Shown here: positions 44,574 to 53,949 of the stretch, one piece after another
Numbering within the stretch: the stretch's first letter is position 1
How the letters are laid out: every line of letters starts with the position of its first letter
NCBI RefSeq assembly: GCF_013488225.1
Contig: NZ_CP041238.1
Location: 2,629,501 to 2,693,500, forward strand
Source: Sinorhizobium mexicanum
GTDB taxonomy: Bacteria; Pseudomonadota; Alphaproteobacteria; Rhizobiales; Rhizobiaceae
Direction of reading: 5' to 3'
Length of the DNA: 64,000 bases
The notes under the pieces: model-generated
Database searches by the model: none
The model's input: the letters and a program-made list of their open reading frames with translations, nothing else
Told to the model about the DNA's origin: nothing
Position numbers and translations under genes: made by a program

Positions 44574-45203
44574 TCAGCCCGCGATCGCCGCGACGACCGG
44601 GACGACGTGCGGCCAGACCTCGAGCGATCCACGATAGATCATGTCGAGCGCGACATAGAGGATGATCGCCAGACCGATATAGGCGATCCAGTGGTAGCGG
44701 TTGAGCAGCTTGGCAATAAGGCCCGCGGCAACGCCCATCATCGCGATCGACAGCATGAGACCGATCACCAGCACCGTCGGATGCTCGCGGGCGGCACCTG
44801 CAACCGCAAGCACGTTGTCGAGCGACATGGAGACGTCGGCAACGACGATCTGGATTGCCGCCTGCATGAAGGTCTTCTTGTGCGGCTCGCCATTCCCCTC
44901 TTCCGCGCCGTCCCCCTGGGCGGCACGCAGCTCGCGCCACATCTTCCAGCAGACCCAGAGCAGCAGGATGCCGCCGGCGAGCAGCAGGCCGATGATGTCG
45001 AGAAGCTGGACGGTCACGCTGGCAAGCGCGATGCGAAGAACGGTCGCGGCGAGAATGCCGACCAGGATCGCCTTCTTGCGCTGCTCGGCCGGAAGCCCGG
45101 CGGCGGCAAGGCCGATGACGACGGCGTTATCCCCGGCAAGCACCAGGTCGATGACAATAACCTGCAGAAGCGCCAGCAAGCCGGCAGACGTAAAAATTTC
45201 CAT
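44574..45203 (-). CDS. TerC family membrane protein
   Basis: A 209-residue, seven-helix protein with the two TerC signature segments: IDLVLAGDNAVVIGLAAAG in helix 1 and VVADVSMSLDNVLAVAGAA in the middle, each with conserved Asp that could bind metal. TerC proteins export manganese or metallate exoenzymes during secretion. ATG 45203 gives the usual MEIFTSAGL start. I looked for a yybP-ykoY riboswitch upstream but could not support one. Confidence 0.9.
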   Translation of the reverse strand: MEIFTSAGLLALLQVIVIDLVLAGDNAVVIGLAAAGLPAEQRKKAILVGILAATVLRIALASVTVQLLDIIGLLLAGGILLLWVCWKMWRELRAAQGDGAEEGNGEPHKKTFMQAAIQIVVADVSMSLDNVLAVAGAAREHPTVLVIGLMLSIAMMGVAAGLIAKLLNRYHWIAYIGLAIILYVALDMIYRGSLEVWPHVVPVVAAIAG

Positions 45204-45463
45204 GATGTGTTGATCCCCACTGAGCAAAGCGGCTCGGCATCGCTACGGATAAATCATCGATCGATCAAGTGGCGATACCGGTCTCAACCAAAAAAACTGG
45301 AGTGCGCCGTCACGGACGGATTAAGCGGCTGGCGCGATGCCATTGCTCTGGTATGCGCCGAGCCCCTCTATTCGTGCTCGTCACACGGACGCGGCCACAG
45401 CGCGTCGGCGAACAACTCGTCCTTGCCCGGTGCGATCCGACTGTGCATTCGCACGCGACACCA

Positions 45464-46321
45464 TCACGCCGGACTGAAGATTGCCCTGATCCGCTGCCGG
45501 AGCGCCCGCTTGTACATCCGGAACCACGGCGCCACGCGCTTGTTCGCGTGCTGCTCGAGCGCCTTTCTCAGCACGATCTTTTCCTTCGCCGTATAGTCGG
45601 TCTCGGCGATGATGCGGCGTGCGATCTCGACATATTTCCGCCGCGCCGCCAGCCGTTCGGCCGGTTCCAGGTGGTAGCTTCCCTCGCGCATGATCCTCTG
45701 CGTGAAAGTCGCCTCGGGCGCGAATGCCACCTGGCCGTTGACCATGGCTCGCATCGTCGTGAGGTGGTCCGCCGCCCAGGCATAGGGATAGTCCCTGAGC
45801 ACCTCCATGTCCTCGGCGACGGCCTGGCGCCGCCAAAGGCCGTAGAACCAGCTCGGATGGCAGCCGAGCAGGGTCGCCTTCGCCCTCGACAAGCGATCGG
45901 GGCCCTCGCTCACCGGCAGCGGATAATCGGCCTCGCGCCCCGTCGACGTGTTGATCCGGTGGACAGGAGTGACGGCCAGGCGGGCTTCACCCTCCCGGTC
46001 GAGCGCGTTTACCGTCACCTCGAGATGGTTCTCGTCCGTCAGGTCGTCATCGGCCCGCCACATGAAGTAATCGGCCCCGCAGAGATTGAGCGCGTTTCTG
46101 AAATTCTCCATTACTGGCACGTTGATGTTGCTGCGAATATGGCGGAAGCGTTTGTCCTTTCGCGCAAATTCGGCGCAGATTTCGCTGGTGCCGTCCGTCG
46201 AGGCGTTGTCACAGATGACAACTTCGAAGTCCTCGAAGCTCTGGCCGCGTATGCAATTCAAGCTTTCGAAAATCGTCCCGGCGCCGTTGTAGGTGGGAAC
46301 TGCGATACTTACGCGAGCCAT
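45464..46321 (-). CDS. Glycosyltransferase family 2
   Basis: A 285-residue GT-A protein. VSIAVPTYNGAGTIFESL at the N-terminus, VVICDNASTDGTSEIC with the nucleotide-sugar Asp, and MWRADDDL as the DxD-like motif. It should transfer a sugar in surface-glycan synthesis. Divergent from the second glycosyltransferase at 46452, with 130 bp between starts. Confidence 0.9.
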   Translation of the reverse strand: MARVSIAVPTYNGAGTIFESLNCIRGQSFEDFEVVICDNASTDGTSEICAEFARKDKRFRHIRSNINVPVMENFRNALNLCGADYFMWRADDDLTDENHLEVTVNALDREGEARLAVTPVHRINTSTGREADYPLPVSEGPDRLSRAKATLLGCHPSWFYGLWRRQAVAEDMEVLRDYPYAWAADHLTTMRAMVNGQVAFAPEATFTQRIMREGSYHLEPAERLAARRKYVEIARRIIAETDYTAKEKIVLRKALEQHANKRVAPWFRMYKRALRQRIRAIFSPA

Positions 46322-46451
46322 GTTTTCCCCGTTGCACGCCCTTGTTGACCTGCTTATATATGCGGCGCTTGATCAGCCCCCTGCTCAAACACACGCCGCC
46401 GGCGTTGACAAGCGTGTACGCCACCGCCCGCCTCAACGCAAGGCTGCATTC

Positions 46452-47189
46452 ATGCCGAAAATTGACGTTTGCATCGTTGCCGCCCGGCGTCCCGACCTGC
46501 TCGCCGCGACGCTCGAAAGCCTGTCGAAGCGGATGCTCGATCACTTCGAGATCGAGAACGTCTACATGAACCTCGATCCGATCTTCGGGGACGAGGACGC
46601 CCACGCCGCCTGCCTCGAACTGGTCCGCGGCCGGTTTCCGGGGGTGGTCGTCTTCGAACCGGAAACGCCGAGCTTCGTCGGCGCCGTCCGGCGGCTTTGG
46701 TCGGCCACCAGGGCAGATTTCGTCCTGCACCTCGAGGACGATTGGGTCGCCCTGACCGACATCGGTCCGGCGGTCTTCACCGCCTTCCAGGATCCCGCGA
46801 TCGCGCAAGTGTCGTTCCACACCGCCGAGCAGAAATGGGACATCGCCAAGCGGGGCCATTTTCACAAGCGCAATGAATACTTGCGGCTGTTTGGCATCAA
46901 GATCCCGAAGTTCACCGCCTTCCCGATCTTCACCACCTCGCCGTCGCTTCTCCGAGGTCAGTTCGTGCGGGACTGCGCGCGCCTCATGGACCCGGCGAGA
47001 GATCCTGAGAAACAATTCTATTACGGCGTGAACCCGGCGCTGGAACAATACGTCCGCAGCAGGAAGAGCTATATTTTCTCGCCCCAGAAGCGCCCGGTGA
47101 TCAAGGACATCGGCCGCGACTGGCAGAAGGAAAAGAAGATCAAGAAGGTCATCCGCGACGCCAATTCGGTCTGGGAAGCGGTTGGATAG
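46452..47189 (+). CDS. GT-A-type glycosyltransferase-like protein
   Basis: A 245-residue protein with a GT-A core: DVCIVAARRPDLLAATLESL at the N-terminus and DFVLHLEDDWVAL carrying an EDD metal motif. FTTSPSLLRGQFVRDCARLM and a C-terminal basic helix follow. It is probably a glycosyltransferase with an unusual, shorter fold. Start ATG 46452. It pairs with the divergent GT2 gene and may act on the same glycan. Confidence 0.82.
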   Translation: MPKIDVCIVAARRPDLLAATLESLSKRMLDHFEIENVYMNLDPIFGDEDAHAACLELVRGRFPGVVVFEPETPSFVGAVRRLWSATRADFVLHLEDDWVALTDIGPAVFTAFQDPAIAQVSFHTAEQKWDIAKRGHFHKRNEYLRLFGIKIPKFTAFPIFTTSPSLLRGQFVRDCARLMDPARDPEKQFYYGVNPALEQYVRSRKSYIFSPQKRPVIKDIGRDWQKEKKIKKVIRDANSVWEAVG

Positions 47190-47331
47190 TCTTCCTCTCG
47201 CGGGCTGAGCCCGTACCCCCGTATGCTCTGCCGTCTAAGTGTATTGTTATCCGGCAAGGCAACCGCATTCCCTTTGCGGGACAGGCACCGGAGCAACATG
47301 CGATTCTTCCGAGACGACGCGAGGGCTCACG

Positions 47332-47823
47332 GTGGAGGACGTCAGCGAAAGATCGTATGAACGGCTAACGTCGGCAGACCTGGAAAGGATTGCCGCCGCC
47401 GCGCTTCGTGCGCTCGCCGCCATCTTCGATCGTGCTCCGGTCGCCGGTCTTTACCGCGATCGCCTGCTCCTTCTCGCGCTCGCCCAAGGCAGTGCGCTGC
47501 ACTATCTGAACGGCACGAACGGGCTGAAGGACATCGACGTCTGGGCCTTCTTCGCGGCCGGTCCCAGCAAGCCGTTTCCGCACCGGAAGCGCTGGTGCGT
47601 GGATTTCGGCCCCTCCCGCTTCGGCCGGCACCCGGCCGATCTCGGCTATTCCGGCCGCCGCCTCGACCTCATGGGCCGGTCGATCGCCGCTGCCGCCGGC
47701 GAACCGCCGCAGCAGGCCGTGCGGCGATGGCTCGGACAGAAAAACCGGTCCGCGATCGAACTCAGCAAGAAGCCGATGTTCTCCCTGTTTCCACAAGCGT
47801 TCTTCGGCGAGCGGCTCAACTAA
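47332..47823 (+). CDS. Protein with a nucleotidyltransferase-like motif, unknown function
   Basis: A 163-residue protein (GTG start at 47332 after GAGGGCTCAC). ALAQGS followed 12 residues later by DIDVW fits the GS-x(9-13)-DxD signature of the DNA polymerase beta-like nucleotidyltransferase fold; a third acidic residue could be in RRLDLM. No antitoxin-like partner is adjacent. It lies 142 bp after a glycosyltransferase. Its stop is directly followed by a tandem repeat array. The nucleotidyltransferase call is by motif only. Confidence 0.6.
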   Translation: MEDVSERSYERLTSADLERIAAAALRALAAIFDRAPVAGLYRDRLLLLALAQGSALHYLNGTNGLKDIDVWAFFAAGPSKPFPHRKRWCVDFGPSRFGRHPADLGYSGRRLDLMGRSIAAAAGEPPQQAVRRWLGQKNRSAIELSKKPMFSLFPQAFFGERLN

Positions 47824-48089
47824 GCAATTCCAGGAAAAGTGTGTAGCGGTTTTCCGCCGGGAATTGCGTTGGAACCACGCAATTCCAGGAAAAGTGTGTA
47901 GCGGTTTTCCGTCCGGAATTGCGTTGGAACCACGCAATTCCAGGAAAAGTGCGTAGCGGTTTTCCGTCCGGAATTGCGTTGGAACCAAGCAATTCCAGGA
48001 AAAGTGCGTAGCGGTTTTCCGCCGGGAATTGCGTTGGAACCACGCAATTCCAGGAAAAGTGTGTAGCGGTTTTCCGCCGGGAATTGCGC
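47824..48089. repeat. Tandem array of five R1 hairpins, 55-bp period
   Basis: Copies start at 47824, 47879, 47934, 47989 and 48044. Each has GCAATTCCAGGAAAAGTG, a short loop, GGTTTTCC and GGAATTGC, then the linker GTTGGAACCAC. The last copy is cut short at GGAATTGCG. The same unit is dispersed singly elsewhere in this window. It begins right after a stop codon and could form a chain of five hairpins in RNA. Confidence 0.9.
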
Positions 48090-48218
48090 GGGTGCACCGC
48101 AAACGCGATTGACTCCCGCCCAAAAGAGAACATAATAAGAACACCTATCGGCGATGCAGCCGCCAATCCGAAATTCATCGTAGCAAGAACTCCGTCCATC
48201 CACGGAGAGGGAGAAGCC

Positions 48219-48452
48219 ATGTCCGCCGCGGAGCGTTCCGACATCGAGGAATTTGACGAGTGGCTGGACGAGGTCGCAGCCGCGCTCGCCTGGCATGGCG
48301 GTGACGCCGAGGCGACGATCCGCACCCTGCTCGCAGACTGCAAGCACCTGCGCGAGCAGCTGGCGCTCGCCCAGATCGCCATGGGCATGGGTTTTACGCG
48401 CGGCTGGTCGCCCTCTGCGGAACGTCGGGACGAACTGGCAAGCCGGGGATAG
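48219..48452 (+). CDS. Small acidic helical protein of unknown function
   Basis: A 77-residue protein. GGAGAGGGAG lies 5 bp before ATG 48219. The sequence is helical and acidic (DIEEFDEWLDEVAAALAWHG, then CKHLREQLALAQIAMGMGFT). An upstream extension would read through the repeat array. No family recognised. Confidence 0.6.
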   Translation: MSAAERSDIEEFDEWLDEVAAALAWHGGDAEATIRTLLADCKHLREQLALAQIAMGMGFTRGWSPSAERRDELASRG

Positions 48453-48553
48453 GGCGACCATGGCAATTCCCGCAAAGTCCGCCGCGATCTTCCGGCAGGA
48501 TTGCAATGTTTCAAATGGTTGGCGCCATTCCTTTAGAGAAACGTTGAAGCGAT

Positions 48554-49345
48554 CTACCGGCCGATCGCGCGCTCCTGCAGTTCCTCGCCGATGAAGCAAT
48601 TATAGGGTTGCCCATACTGGACGGGACTCAGCCTCGGCTCCTCCAGCCGGCTCACCTTCAGTCCGGAAATCTCGATGACCAGCTTGGCGAGAATCGCTGC
48701 CGCAAACTCGTCGATGTGCTTCACCTTCAGGAGAAAGGATCCCGGGCCGCCAATGACGCACTCGCGGTAATAGGCGTCGAGATCCGGGATCGACGTTGAG
48801 TCCGGCTCGCTCCGCAGCATGATCGGAAGGCCGTCGATCGTGATCCCCTGGGCAATGGTGTTGTTGCGCGCGAGAGGCGCTGGCGCGCCGGCATTGTTGG
48901 GTCCGTCGCCCGATACGTCGATGACGCGGCGGCTCGCCCGAAAGGGACTCGTCTGGAAAAGCGTGCGGCCCACCGCCAGCGTGTTGGAAATCGACGTGAA
49001 GCCGATGCGTTGCATCGGTTGGCGCTCCAGGGTCTCGGCGAATTCGTGCGCGGTCCGGGCGTCGTAAAGCAGCGTCCACGGCATCACCTGAACCGCCTTG
49101 CCGCCCCATTCGACATAGGTGACGGCAATCTTTCCAAGCGGCCCGCCGCGCAATGCCGTGATGACCTCCGGACTGCGGAAGGCCTCCACATAGCCGGCTC
49201 GCTGGATGCTCAACTCCTCCGGCTCCATCGAATAGGAAACGTCGACCGCAATGACGAGTTCGAGGTCGACGGCAACAGGTTCGGCGAGCCCGGGTCCGCT
49301 GAGGAGGCAGAGAGCAGCAACAAGCGACCATCGGCGTTTCGTCAT
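48554..49345 (-). CDS. DUF1194 protein: exported von Willebrand factor A-like domain
   Basis: A 263-residue protein with a signal peptide (residues 1-22, CLLSGPGLAEP). MIDAS motif VIAVDVSYSMEPEEL, second-site Asp in IDVSGDGPNNAG and typical YYRECVIGGPGSFLLKV. It is a paralog of the protein at 25372; order and spacing of motifs are the same. Likely periplasmic and metal-dependent; function unknown. Confidence 0.88.
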   Translation of the reverse strand: MTKRRWSLVAALCLLSGPGLAEPVAVDLELVIAVDVSYSMEPEELSIQRAGYVEAFRSPEVITALRGGPLGKIAVTYVEWGGKAVQVMPWTLLYDARTAHEFAETLERQPMQRIGFTSISNTLAVGRTLFQTSPFRASRRVIDVSGDGPNNAGAPAPLARNNTIAQGITIDGLPIMLRSEPDSTSIPDLDAYYRECVIGGPGSFLLKVKHIDEFAAAILAKLVIEISGLKVSRLEEPRLSPVQYGQPYNCFIGEELQERAIGR

Positions 49346-49800
49346 GGCGGTTACCTACTGTTTGCTTCCTGGATCGTAGCCGATCTACGGATAGAAACAT
49401 GCAGGAATTCAAAGTGCTACAGCGTCCTTGCGCGCCTGACGGGACGCGCGGCGCTGTGGGCGCGATGGGATCCGTTTGGATTACAGCACGAGCTTCAAAT
49501 TTCAGGAAGCACGCAGTTATCTCAACAGGCCGGCTACGATCCGCCCGGGAAGGCGGTTTCCGGCGTCTCTGCGTCGTCCTCCTACTCCGCGGTCGTCCTC
49601 AGGCTTGAAACGCAGCTCAGAGGAAAGCGCCTCGCGCACCGGGATGGCAGCTCGATCCTGGATCCTAGGTGAAGCCCGAGGAAGACGGAACAAGAGGAAA
49701 GTCCGGCATCAAACAGCGGGCCGGACGACCGCCCAGGCCCTTACGCGCGCTCTTCGCCGGCGGAGCGTTCCCGCGGGCCCAACGCAGGCGAAAACGTCCA
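49346..49800. repeat. Gap with inverted R2 element
   Basis: 49355-49459 is an R2 element in inverted orientation (ACTGTTTGCTTCCTGG ... GGCGCTGTGG). The remaining 340 bp contain no supported gene. Confidence 0.6.
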
Positions 49801-50586
49801 TCAGTCGTCGTCGGCCGGGCACGGCCATTTGGTGGGGACAGACAGGCCGGCCGGCAGCTTCGTTGCCGTGTCGCCGCAGGCAAGGTCAACCTGCTCCTGC
49901 TTGAGCCCGGTCGCGGCCGAGAGGTCGAGGCCTTCTATCCTCGTCAGGAACAGGAAGGCACGGTCGAAATCGATCGGCCCCTCGAGGACCGCACCGCTGA
50001 GATTGGCGCGCGAGAGATTGGCCATCGAGAAGCGGGTGCCCGTCAGCACGGCCTCATGGAAGTTGGCGCGTCCGAGCTCGGCCTTCTCGAAATCGGCGCC
50101 CGTCAGGCGTGCGCGGCTGAAGTCGGTGCGCTGCAATTCGGAGCTTACGAAGGAGGCACCCTCGGCGGAAATGTCGGAAAAATTACCGCGATAGGCCTCG
50201 ACCCGGGTGAAATTCGCCTTGTCCGCGACGGCGCCGGCGAGCGAAGCGCGCATCAGCGTCGCCTTTTCGAGATTGGCTGCGCGAAGCGTGGCGCCTCTGA
50301 GGTCAGTCAGCGTGAAATCGGTATTGGCCAGATTGCCGCCTTCCAGGTTGCTGCCGCCGAGCATGAGCAGCCGCTTGTTGCAGTCCTGCCAGTCCGTTTC
50401 CGGTCCGGCCGAACTCTTGCAGTCCGCCGCCCCGGCGAAGGTCGAGGCCGTCACCGCGAGAAAGAAAGCCGCCGCAGCAAAGACAAGTCGCGATGCGCGC
50501 CCCGCGGCCGCCGGACGGTCCCGTCCTCCTCCCGTCGGCGAAATCAAACCGGCCGAACTTTCCAGGGTCTTACCAGCGATGTACAT
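49801..50586 (-). CDS. Exported pentapeptide-repeat protein
   Basis: A 261-residue protein. A hydrophobic segment at about 34-50 (LVFAAAAFFLAVTASTFAGA) acts as signal or anchor after an unusually long N-terminal tail. Residues 75-215 contain at least 18 A(D/N)LxX pentapeptides (GANFTR-like; SNLEGGNLANTDFTLTDLRG), which form a right-handed quadrilateral beta-helix. Such proteins often mimic nucleic acid or act as scaffolds. The target is unknown. Confidence 0.85.
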   Translation of the reverse strand: MYIAGKTLESSAGLISPTGGGRDRPAAAGRASRLVFAAAAFFLAVTASTFAGAADCKSSAGPETDWQDCNKRLLMLGGSNLEGGNLANTDFTLTDLRGATLRAANLEKATLMRASLAGAVADKANFTRVEAYRGNFSDISAEGASFVSSELQRTDFSRARLTGADFEKAELGRANFHEAVLTGTRFSMANLSRANLSGAVLEGPIDFDRAFLFLTRIEGLDLSAATGLKQEQVDLACGDTATKLPAGLSVPTKWPCPADDD

Positions 50587-50871
50587 CCCGTTGCTCCAGC
50601 GCCCGCAGCGAAAAGAATTTTATAGCAATTCAAGGCGTTACGCCGATCATTGCCCAACAGAAAAGACACGCAATGATCGTCTTCGTCAAGACCGCGCATG
50701 CGCCCGGACGCATACCCGGGCGGCGGCGGCAGGTCGAGTGCCGGCGCGATTTTACGCTCAAGCCGGGCCGGGCTTAAGCGAATAAGCGATCACGGATTCA
50801 CGAAGTCGGGAATGCCCGCCCCGCCACGGCGCCATGACGGCGCTGTGCGGTCGGAACGGCGAAGCCAGCCG

Positions 50872-51915
50872 TCAGGCCTGGACGCCCTGGATGGCGGAGA
50901 CCTGCCATTCCGCGCCGGGTTTGCGCAGGAAGGTCCAGAGCTCGACCGCCTCGGTGAGCTTGTCGGCGTCGCCGCTGACGACGCGGCCGGTCGATCGGTC
51001 GCGCATCACGTCGATGCTCTCGTAGCGCATCGCGACGGTTGCGTAGTCCATGCCGTTTTCGCGCCAGGCCTCGGCGACATCGCCCTGGACGAGATGGACG
51101 TCGCGCACCTCGTTCCTGACCCCGCTCGTCGCGTTCTCGCTGAGTTCCTCGGCAAGATAGGACATGGCTTCCGGCGTGGTCAGTCGACGCAGCGCCGCAT
51201 AGTCCTCGGCACCGTAGGCCGCCTGCACCTCTTTCAGCATCGCCTCGAAGCGGTCGAGGTCGCGCTGGGTGACGCCGATTTCGTCCGTTTCACCGGAGGC
51301 GGCGGCGGACGATTGCGCGGAGGCGGAAGCCGCGGTCGCAGTCTGCCCGTTCGAGTTCGCGCCCCTGCCCGCTCCCTCGCCTATGGTCGGAATGCGGAAG
51401 GACGGCGGCCCCGAAGAGGCAGCGGCCGACGAGCGGGCCGAAGCGCCTGCGCCCGAATAGGCCGGGCGCTGGCTGCCGCGGAAGAACCGCATCGCCAGCG
51501 AAACGAGAACGAAGATCAGGCCCATCTGCAGGAGAAGGCCGAGGAAGCCGACGCCGCCGCCAAGGCCGTGGCCAAGCAGCATGCCGATCAGGCCGCCCAT
51601 CATCAGGCCGCCGAGCATCGAGCCGCCGAAGCTGTTGAAAAAGCCCGGCCTCCGGTTCGTCATCGGGTTCTGCGCTGCGGGATTGGTCGTGGAGTTGGGG
51701 GCGGCATTCTGCCGCGGCGTCATCGTCCGATCGATCGGCGCGGCAGTGCTCGGCGCCGTGCGCGTGACCGGCGCGGTGGAAAAGGTGCGGCTGCCGCGCG
51801 AGCCGAAGCCGTTGCCGGCCCGCCGTGCCTCGGCCACGTCGACCACCGTCATCATGACCGTGAGACCAACCGCGACCATTGCCAGAACTCGTCCAAAACG
51901 CTGCATGCCATCCAT
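50872..51915 (-). CDS. Tim44-like domain membrane protein
   Basis: A 347-residue protein. An N-terminal signal-like helix (residues 8-25), a Ser/Thr/Pro/Asn-rich linker, a Gly-rich double membrane segment (SFGGSMLGGLMMGGLIGMLL, then VGFLGLLLQMGLIFVLVSLA) and a C-terminal Tim44/MRPL45-type domain (TQRDLDRFEAMLKEVQAAYG, then ELWTFLRKPGAEWQVSAIQG). In alphaproteobacteria such proteins are inner-membrane proteins of poorly known role. Alternative start 51906. Confidence 0.85.
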   Translation of the reverse strand: MDGMQRFGRVLAMVAVGLTVMMTVVDVAEARRAGNGFGSRGSRTFSTAPVTRTAPSTAAPIDRTMTPRQNAAPNSTTNPAAQNPMTNRRPGFFNSFGGSMLGGLMMGGLIGMLLGHGLGGGVGFLGLLLQMGLIFVLVSLAMRFFRGSQRPAYSGAGASARSSAAASSGPPSFRIPTIGEGAGRGANSNGQTATAASASAQSSAAASGETDEIGVTQRDLDRFEAMLKEVQAAYGAEDYAALRRLTTPEAMSYLAEELSENATSGVRNEVRDVHLVQGDVAEAWRENGMDYATVAMRYESIDVMRDRSTGRVVSGDADKLTEAVELWTFLRKPGAEWQVSAIQGVQA

Positions 51916-52033
51916 TCCCGTTGTTTCCTCCCCGCTGTCTCTTTGGCCGTTGTACCGGTCACGAAAGGCCATATAACGATTGCCGGGGCCAAATTTAAGG
52001 GCTGCGGGCGGATTTCCGAGCAGCGATCGCCTC

Positions 52034-52693
52034 TTAAGCCGGCCGGCCAAGCGCATCGGTGCGGTAGGACTGCGTCTTGAACTTGTTGAGGAAGGCCGTG
52101 AACGTTCCCGACGTGCTCTCGATGATCGTCGCCCCGTCCTGCCAGATGCCGTTTTCGACGGCGAACGGTGATGTTACCGGGTCGCCCTGGTTCTGGTGGA
52201 CGTTGTGAACGCCGAGGCCGACATTGAAGGGCTCGCCGAAGACGTAGCAGCGCGCGGCATTGGTCAGCACGCCTTCGAGCTCGGTCAACGCATCGATCCC
52301 GAGCCCCTGGTTCCACGGCGGGTTCCAGCGGATGAAATCGAGAAAGCGGGAAAGACAACTGTTGTAACGGACGAAGCGGATGCCGAGCGGCGGGTGCAGC
52401 ACGGGCGAGCGGATGTAGTCGAGCGCCCCGGAGCTATCATTCGAGACGAGCGGATGCCACCCGTTTGAAAGCTGGCTGAACTGGCTCATCGAACCGGCGG
52501 CAAGCGCAACCACGCGCCACTCGATACCATTCGGCATGTTCTTCGGATCGACGTCGATCGCGCAGTGGTAAGGCCCCTGCGGCGTGCCGACAATCAGGTT
52601 GCCGTGGTAGTAACGCCCGAAATCGTCCGGGTCGTCGCGAAAATAATCGAGCTTCGTCCCGATCACGAGCCCATAGCCATCCTGCAACGGCAT
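52034..52693 (-). CDS. DUF2278 (YukJ-like) family protein
   Basis: A 219-residue protein with the DUF2278 features: PLQDGYGLVIGTKLDYFRDDP at the start, YHCAIDVDPKNMP, and the His-containing GLGVHNVHQNQGDPV near the C-terminus. Function of the family is unknown; a possible metal site is suggested by the His cluster. GGGGGAGGG lies before ATG 52693. Confidence 0.82.
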   Translation of the reverse strand: MPLQDGYGLVIGTKLDYFRDDPDDFGRYYHGNLIVGTPQGPYHCAIDVDPKNMPNGIEWRVVALAAGSMSQFSQLSNGWHPLVSNDSSGALDYIRSPVLHPPLGIRFVRYNSCLSRFLDFIRWNPPWNQGLGIDALTELEGVLTNAARCYVFGEPFNVGLGVHNVHQNQGDPVTSPFAVENGIWQDGATIIESTSGTFTAFLNKFKTQSYRTDALGRPA

Positions 52694-52935
52694 GTCGCGC
52701 CCTCCCCCGGTCGGAAGCGGCATCCTCCCGCATCCCGCGATGCTGAAGCGAAGCGCCAGATCGCGCTAAATTACCATAGGTTGTGAGCTTCCGGTAGCAT
52801 GGTGCAGGCCGATGCAACTCTACGGCCTCAGCCTTCCTCTGCGGTCAAGTTTCCGGTATTCACCACTTGATTAGCAATCCTGAAATGGAGGTTTGCGCCT
52901 TGCCGCGCTTTATCTGACCTCATGGGAGTTCGTGC

Positions 52936-53748
52936 GTGCGCAAAGTGAAAGTCTTCTCCGCCACCGTCGGCGAGAGCTTCGGCAAGACCATCGAGAACTT
53001 CGGCGACAACCTGATGGCCGATATTCTCCAGGATCTGTTTTCCGTCGAGCCGGTCTATGTCGAACCCGCACGGGCAGAACTTATCGGTGTCGGCAGCATC
53101 ATCGACGCCTACTATCGGTACAGCCGCAAGAAATACGTATTCTGGCGCAAGCGCCCCTGGCGAACGCTGCATGTCTGGGGTTCCGGTTTCATGGACACCG
53201 GAACGCCGGCCCTATGGCCACAACGCCTCGTCTTTGACGCGGTTCGCGGCGAATTGTCGAAGGCAAGAGTTGCACCCGAACGCGACATTGCGCTCGGCGA
53301 TCCGGCGATCCTGCTGCCGCTGATCTGGCCCAAGAAGGCTGCGACGACGTCGGAAGTCGTGGTCATCCCCCACTTCGTCACCTACCAGACCTTTCTGGAA
53401 CGCTACGGAGCGTCCCTGCCCAGGCACTGGAGGGTCCTCAACCTTCTCGGTGACCCGCAGAAGATTTGCGAGGCGATCTCCGCCAGCGACCTGGTGATAT
53501 CGAGCAGTCTCCACGGCCTCATCGTCGCCGATGCCTATGGGGTGCCCTCGATCTGGATGGAGCCCCACGGCAAGATAAAGGGCGACGGCTTCAAGTTTGC
53601 GGATTACTTCAGCTTCCGCGGCTCGGCCCTGCCCGGCCCCGTCGATTTCGATAGCCTGCTAACGGCTGGCGCCGTTGCTGGCCATGCGCCCGCGGTCCCA
53701 TCCGCCGAGACGATTGATCGCCTGTTGCGGTCCTTTCCGTTTCGTTGA
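52936..53748 (+). CDS. Polysaccharide pyruvyltransferase family protein
   Basis: A 270-residue protein of the CsaB/pyruvyltransferase superfamily (GT-B-like). Features are FGDNLMADIL near residue 25, LHVWGSGFMD, ALGDPAILLPLIW, ASDLVISSSLHGLIVADAYGV and the C-terminal KFADYFSF. It would transfer pyruvate ketals to sugars of a surface polymer, or act as a related transferase. GTG start at 52936 after GGGAG. It stands near, but in opposite direction to, the sulfotransferase cluster. Confidence 0.87.
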   Translation: MRKVKVFSATVGESFGKTIENFGDNLMADILQDLFSVEPVYVEPARAELIGVGSIIDAYYRYSRKKYVFWRKRPWRTLHVWGSGFMDTGTPALWPQRLVFDAVRGELSKARVAPERDIALGDPAILLPLIWPKKAATTSEVVVIPHFVTYQTFLERYGASLPRHWRVLNLLGDPQKICEAISASDLVISSSLHGLIVADAYGVPSIWMEPHGKIKGDGFKFADYFSFRGSALPGPVDFDSLLTAGAVAGHAPAVPSAETIDRLLRSFPFR

Positions 53749-53870
53749 GATCATGCGGTTCAGTCAGAGCGGCGAAGGATGATCCCAGCGCTTGCGGTTG
53801 CTGCTGCCGCACAGCGGATCGACATGGCAAGCCGCATCCTCCTCGCGATTGGGGATACCGCGTCAAGTCA

Positions 53871-53925
53871 TTCACGGCGCGCCGTGGCTGGATCCCTGTG
53901 ACGGGCGCAGGGATGGCGGAGCGTA
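53871..53925. repeat. R3-type half element
   Basis: CACGGCGCGCCGTGGCTGGA followed by TCCCTGTGACGGGCGCAGGG. Same half-element type as at the right end of the window. Confidence 0.6.
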
Positions 53926-53949
53926 TTGTCATAGCGGAGCCAAGAAATG

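Noticed and set aside
45204..45463. Manganese (yybP-ykoY) riboswitch upstream of terC
   Set aside because: A GGTTGAGACC-like element is present, but the conserved GGGGAGUAG part and the pairing could not be found.
44607..45596. Long plus-strand frame opposite TerC
   Set aside because: Shadow of the TerC gene; amino-acid composition is that of an antisense frame (Arg/His/Asp-rich).
47824..48089. CRISPR-like regular array
   Set aside because: The repeats are 55 bp with almost no unique spacer, each unit is a full hairpin also found singly elsewhere, and no cas gene is present.
47365..48144. Long minus-strand frame with a repeated peptide pattern
   Set aside because: It is a translation of the R1 tandem array and the antisense of the 47332 gene; no ribosome site or codon bias.
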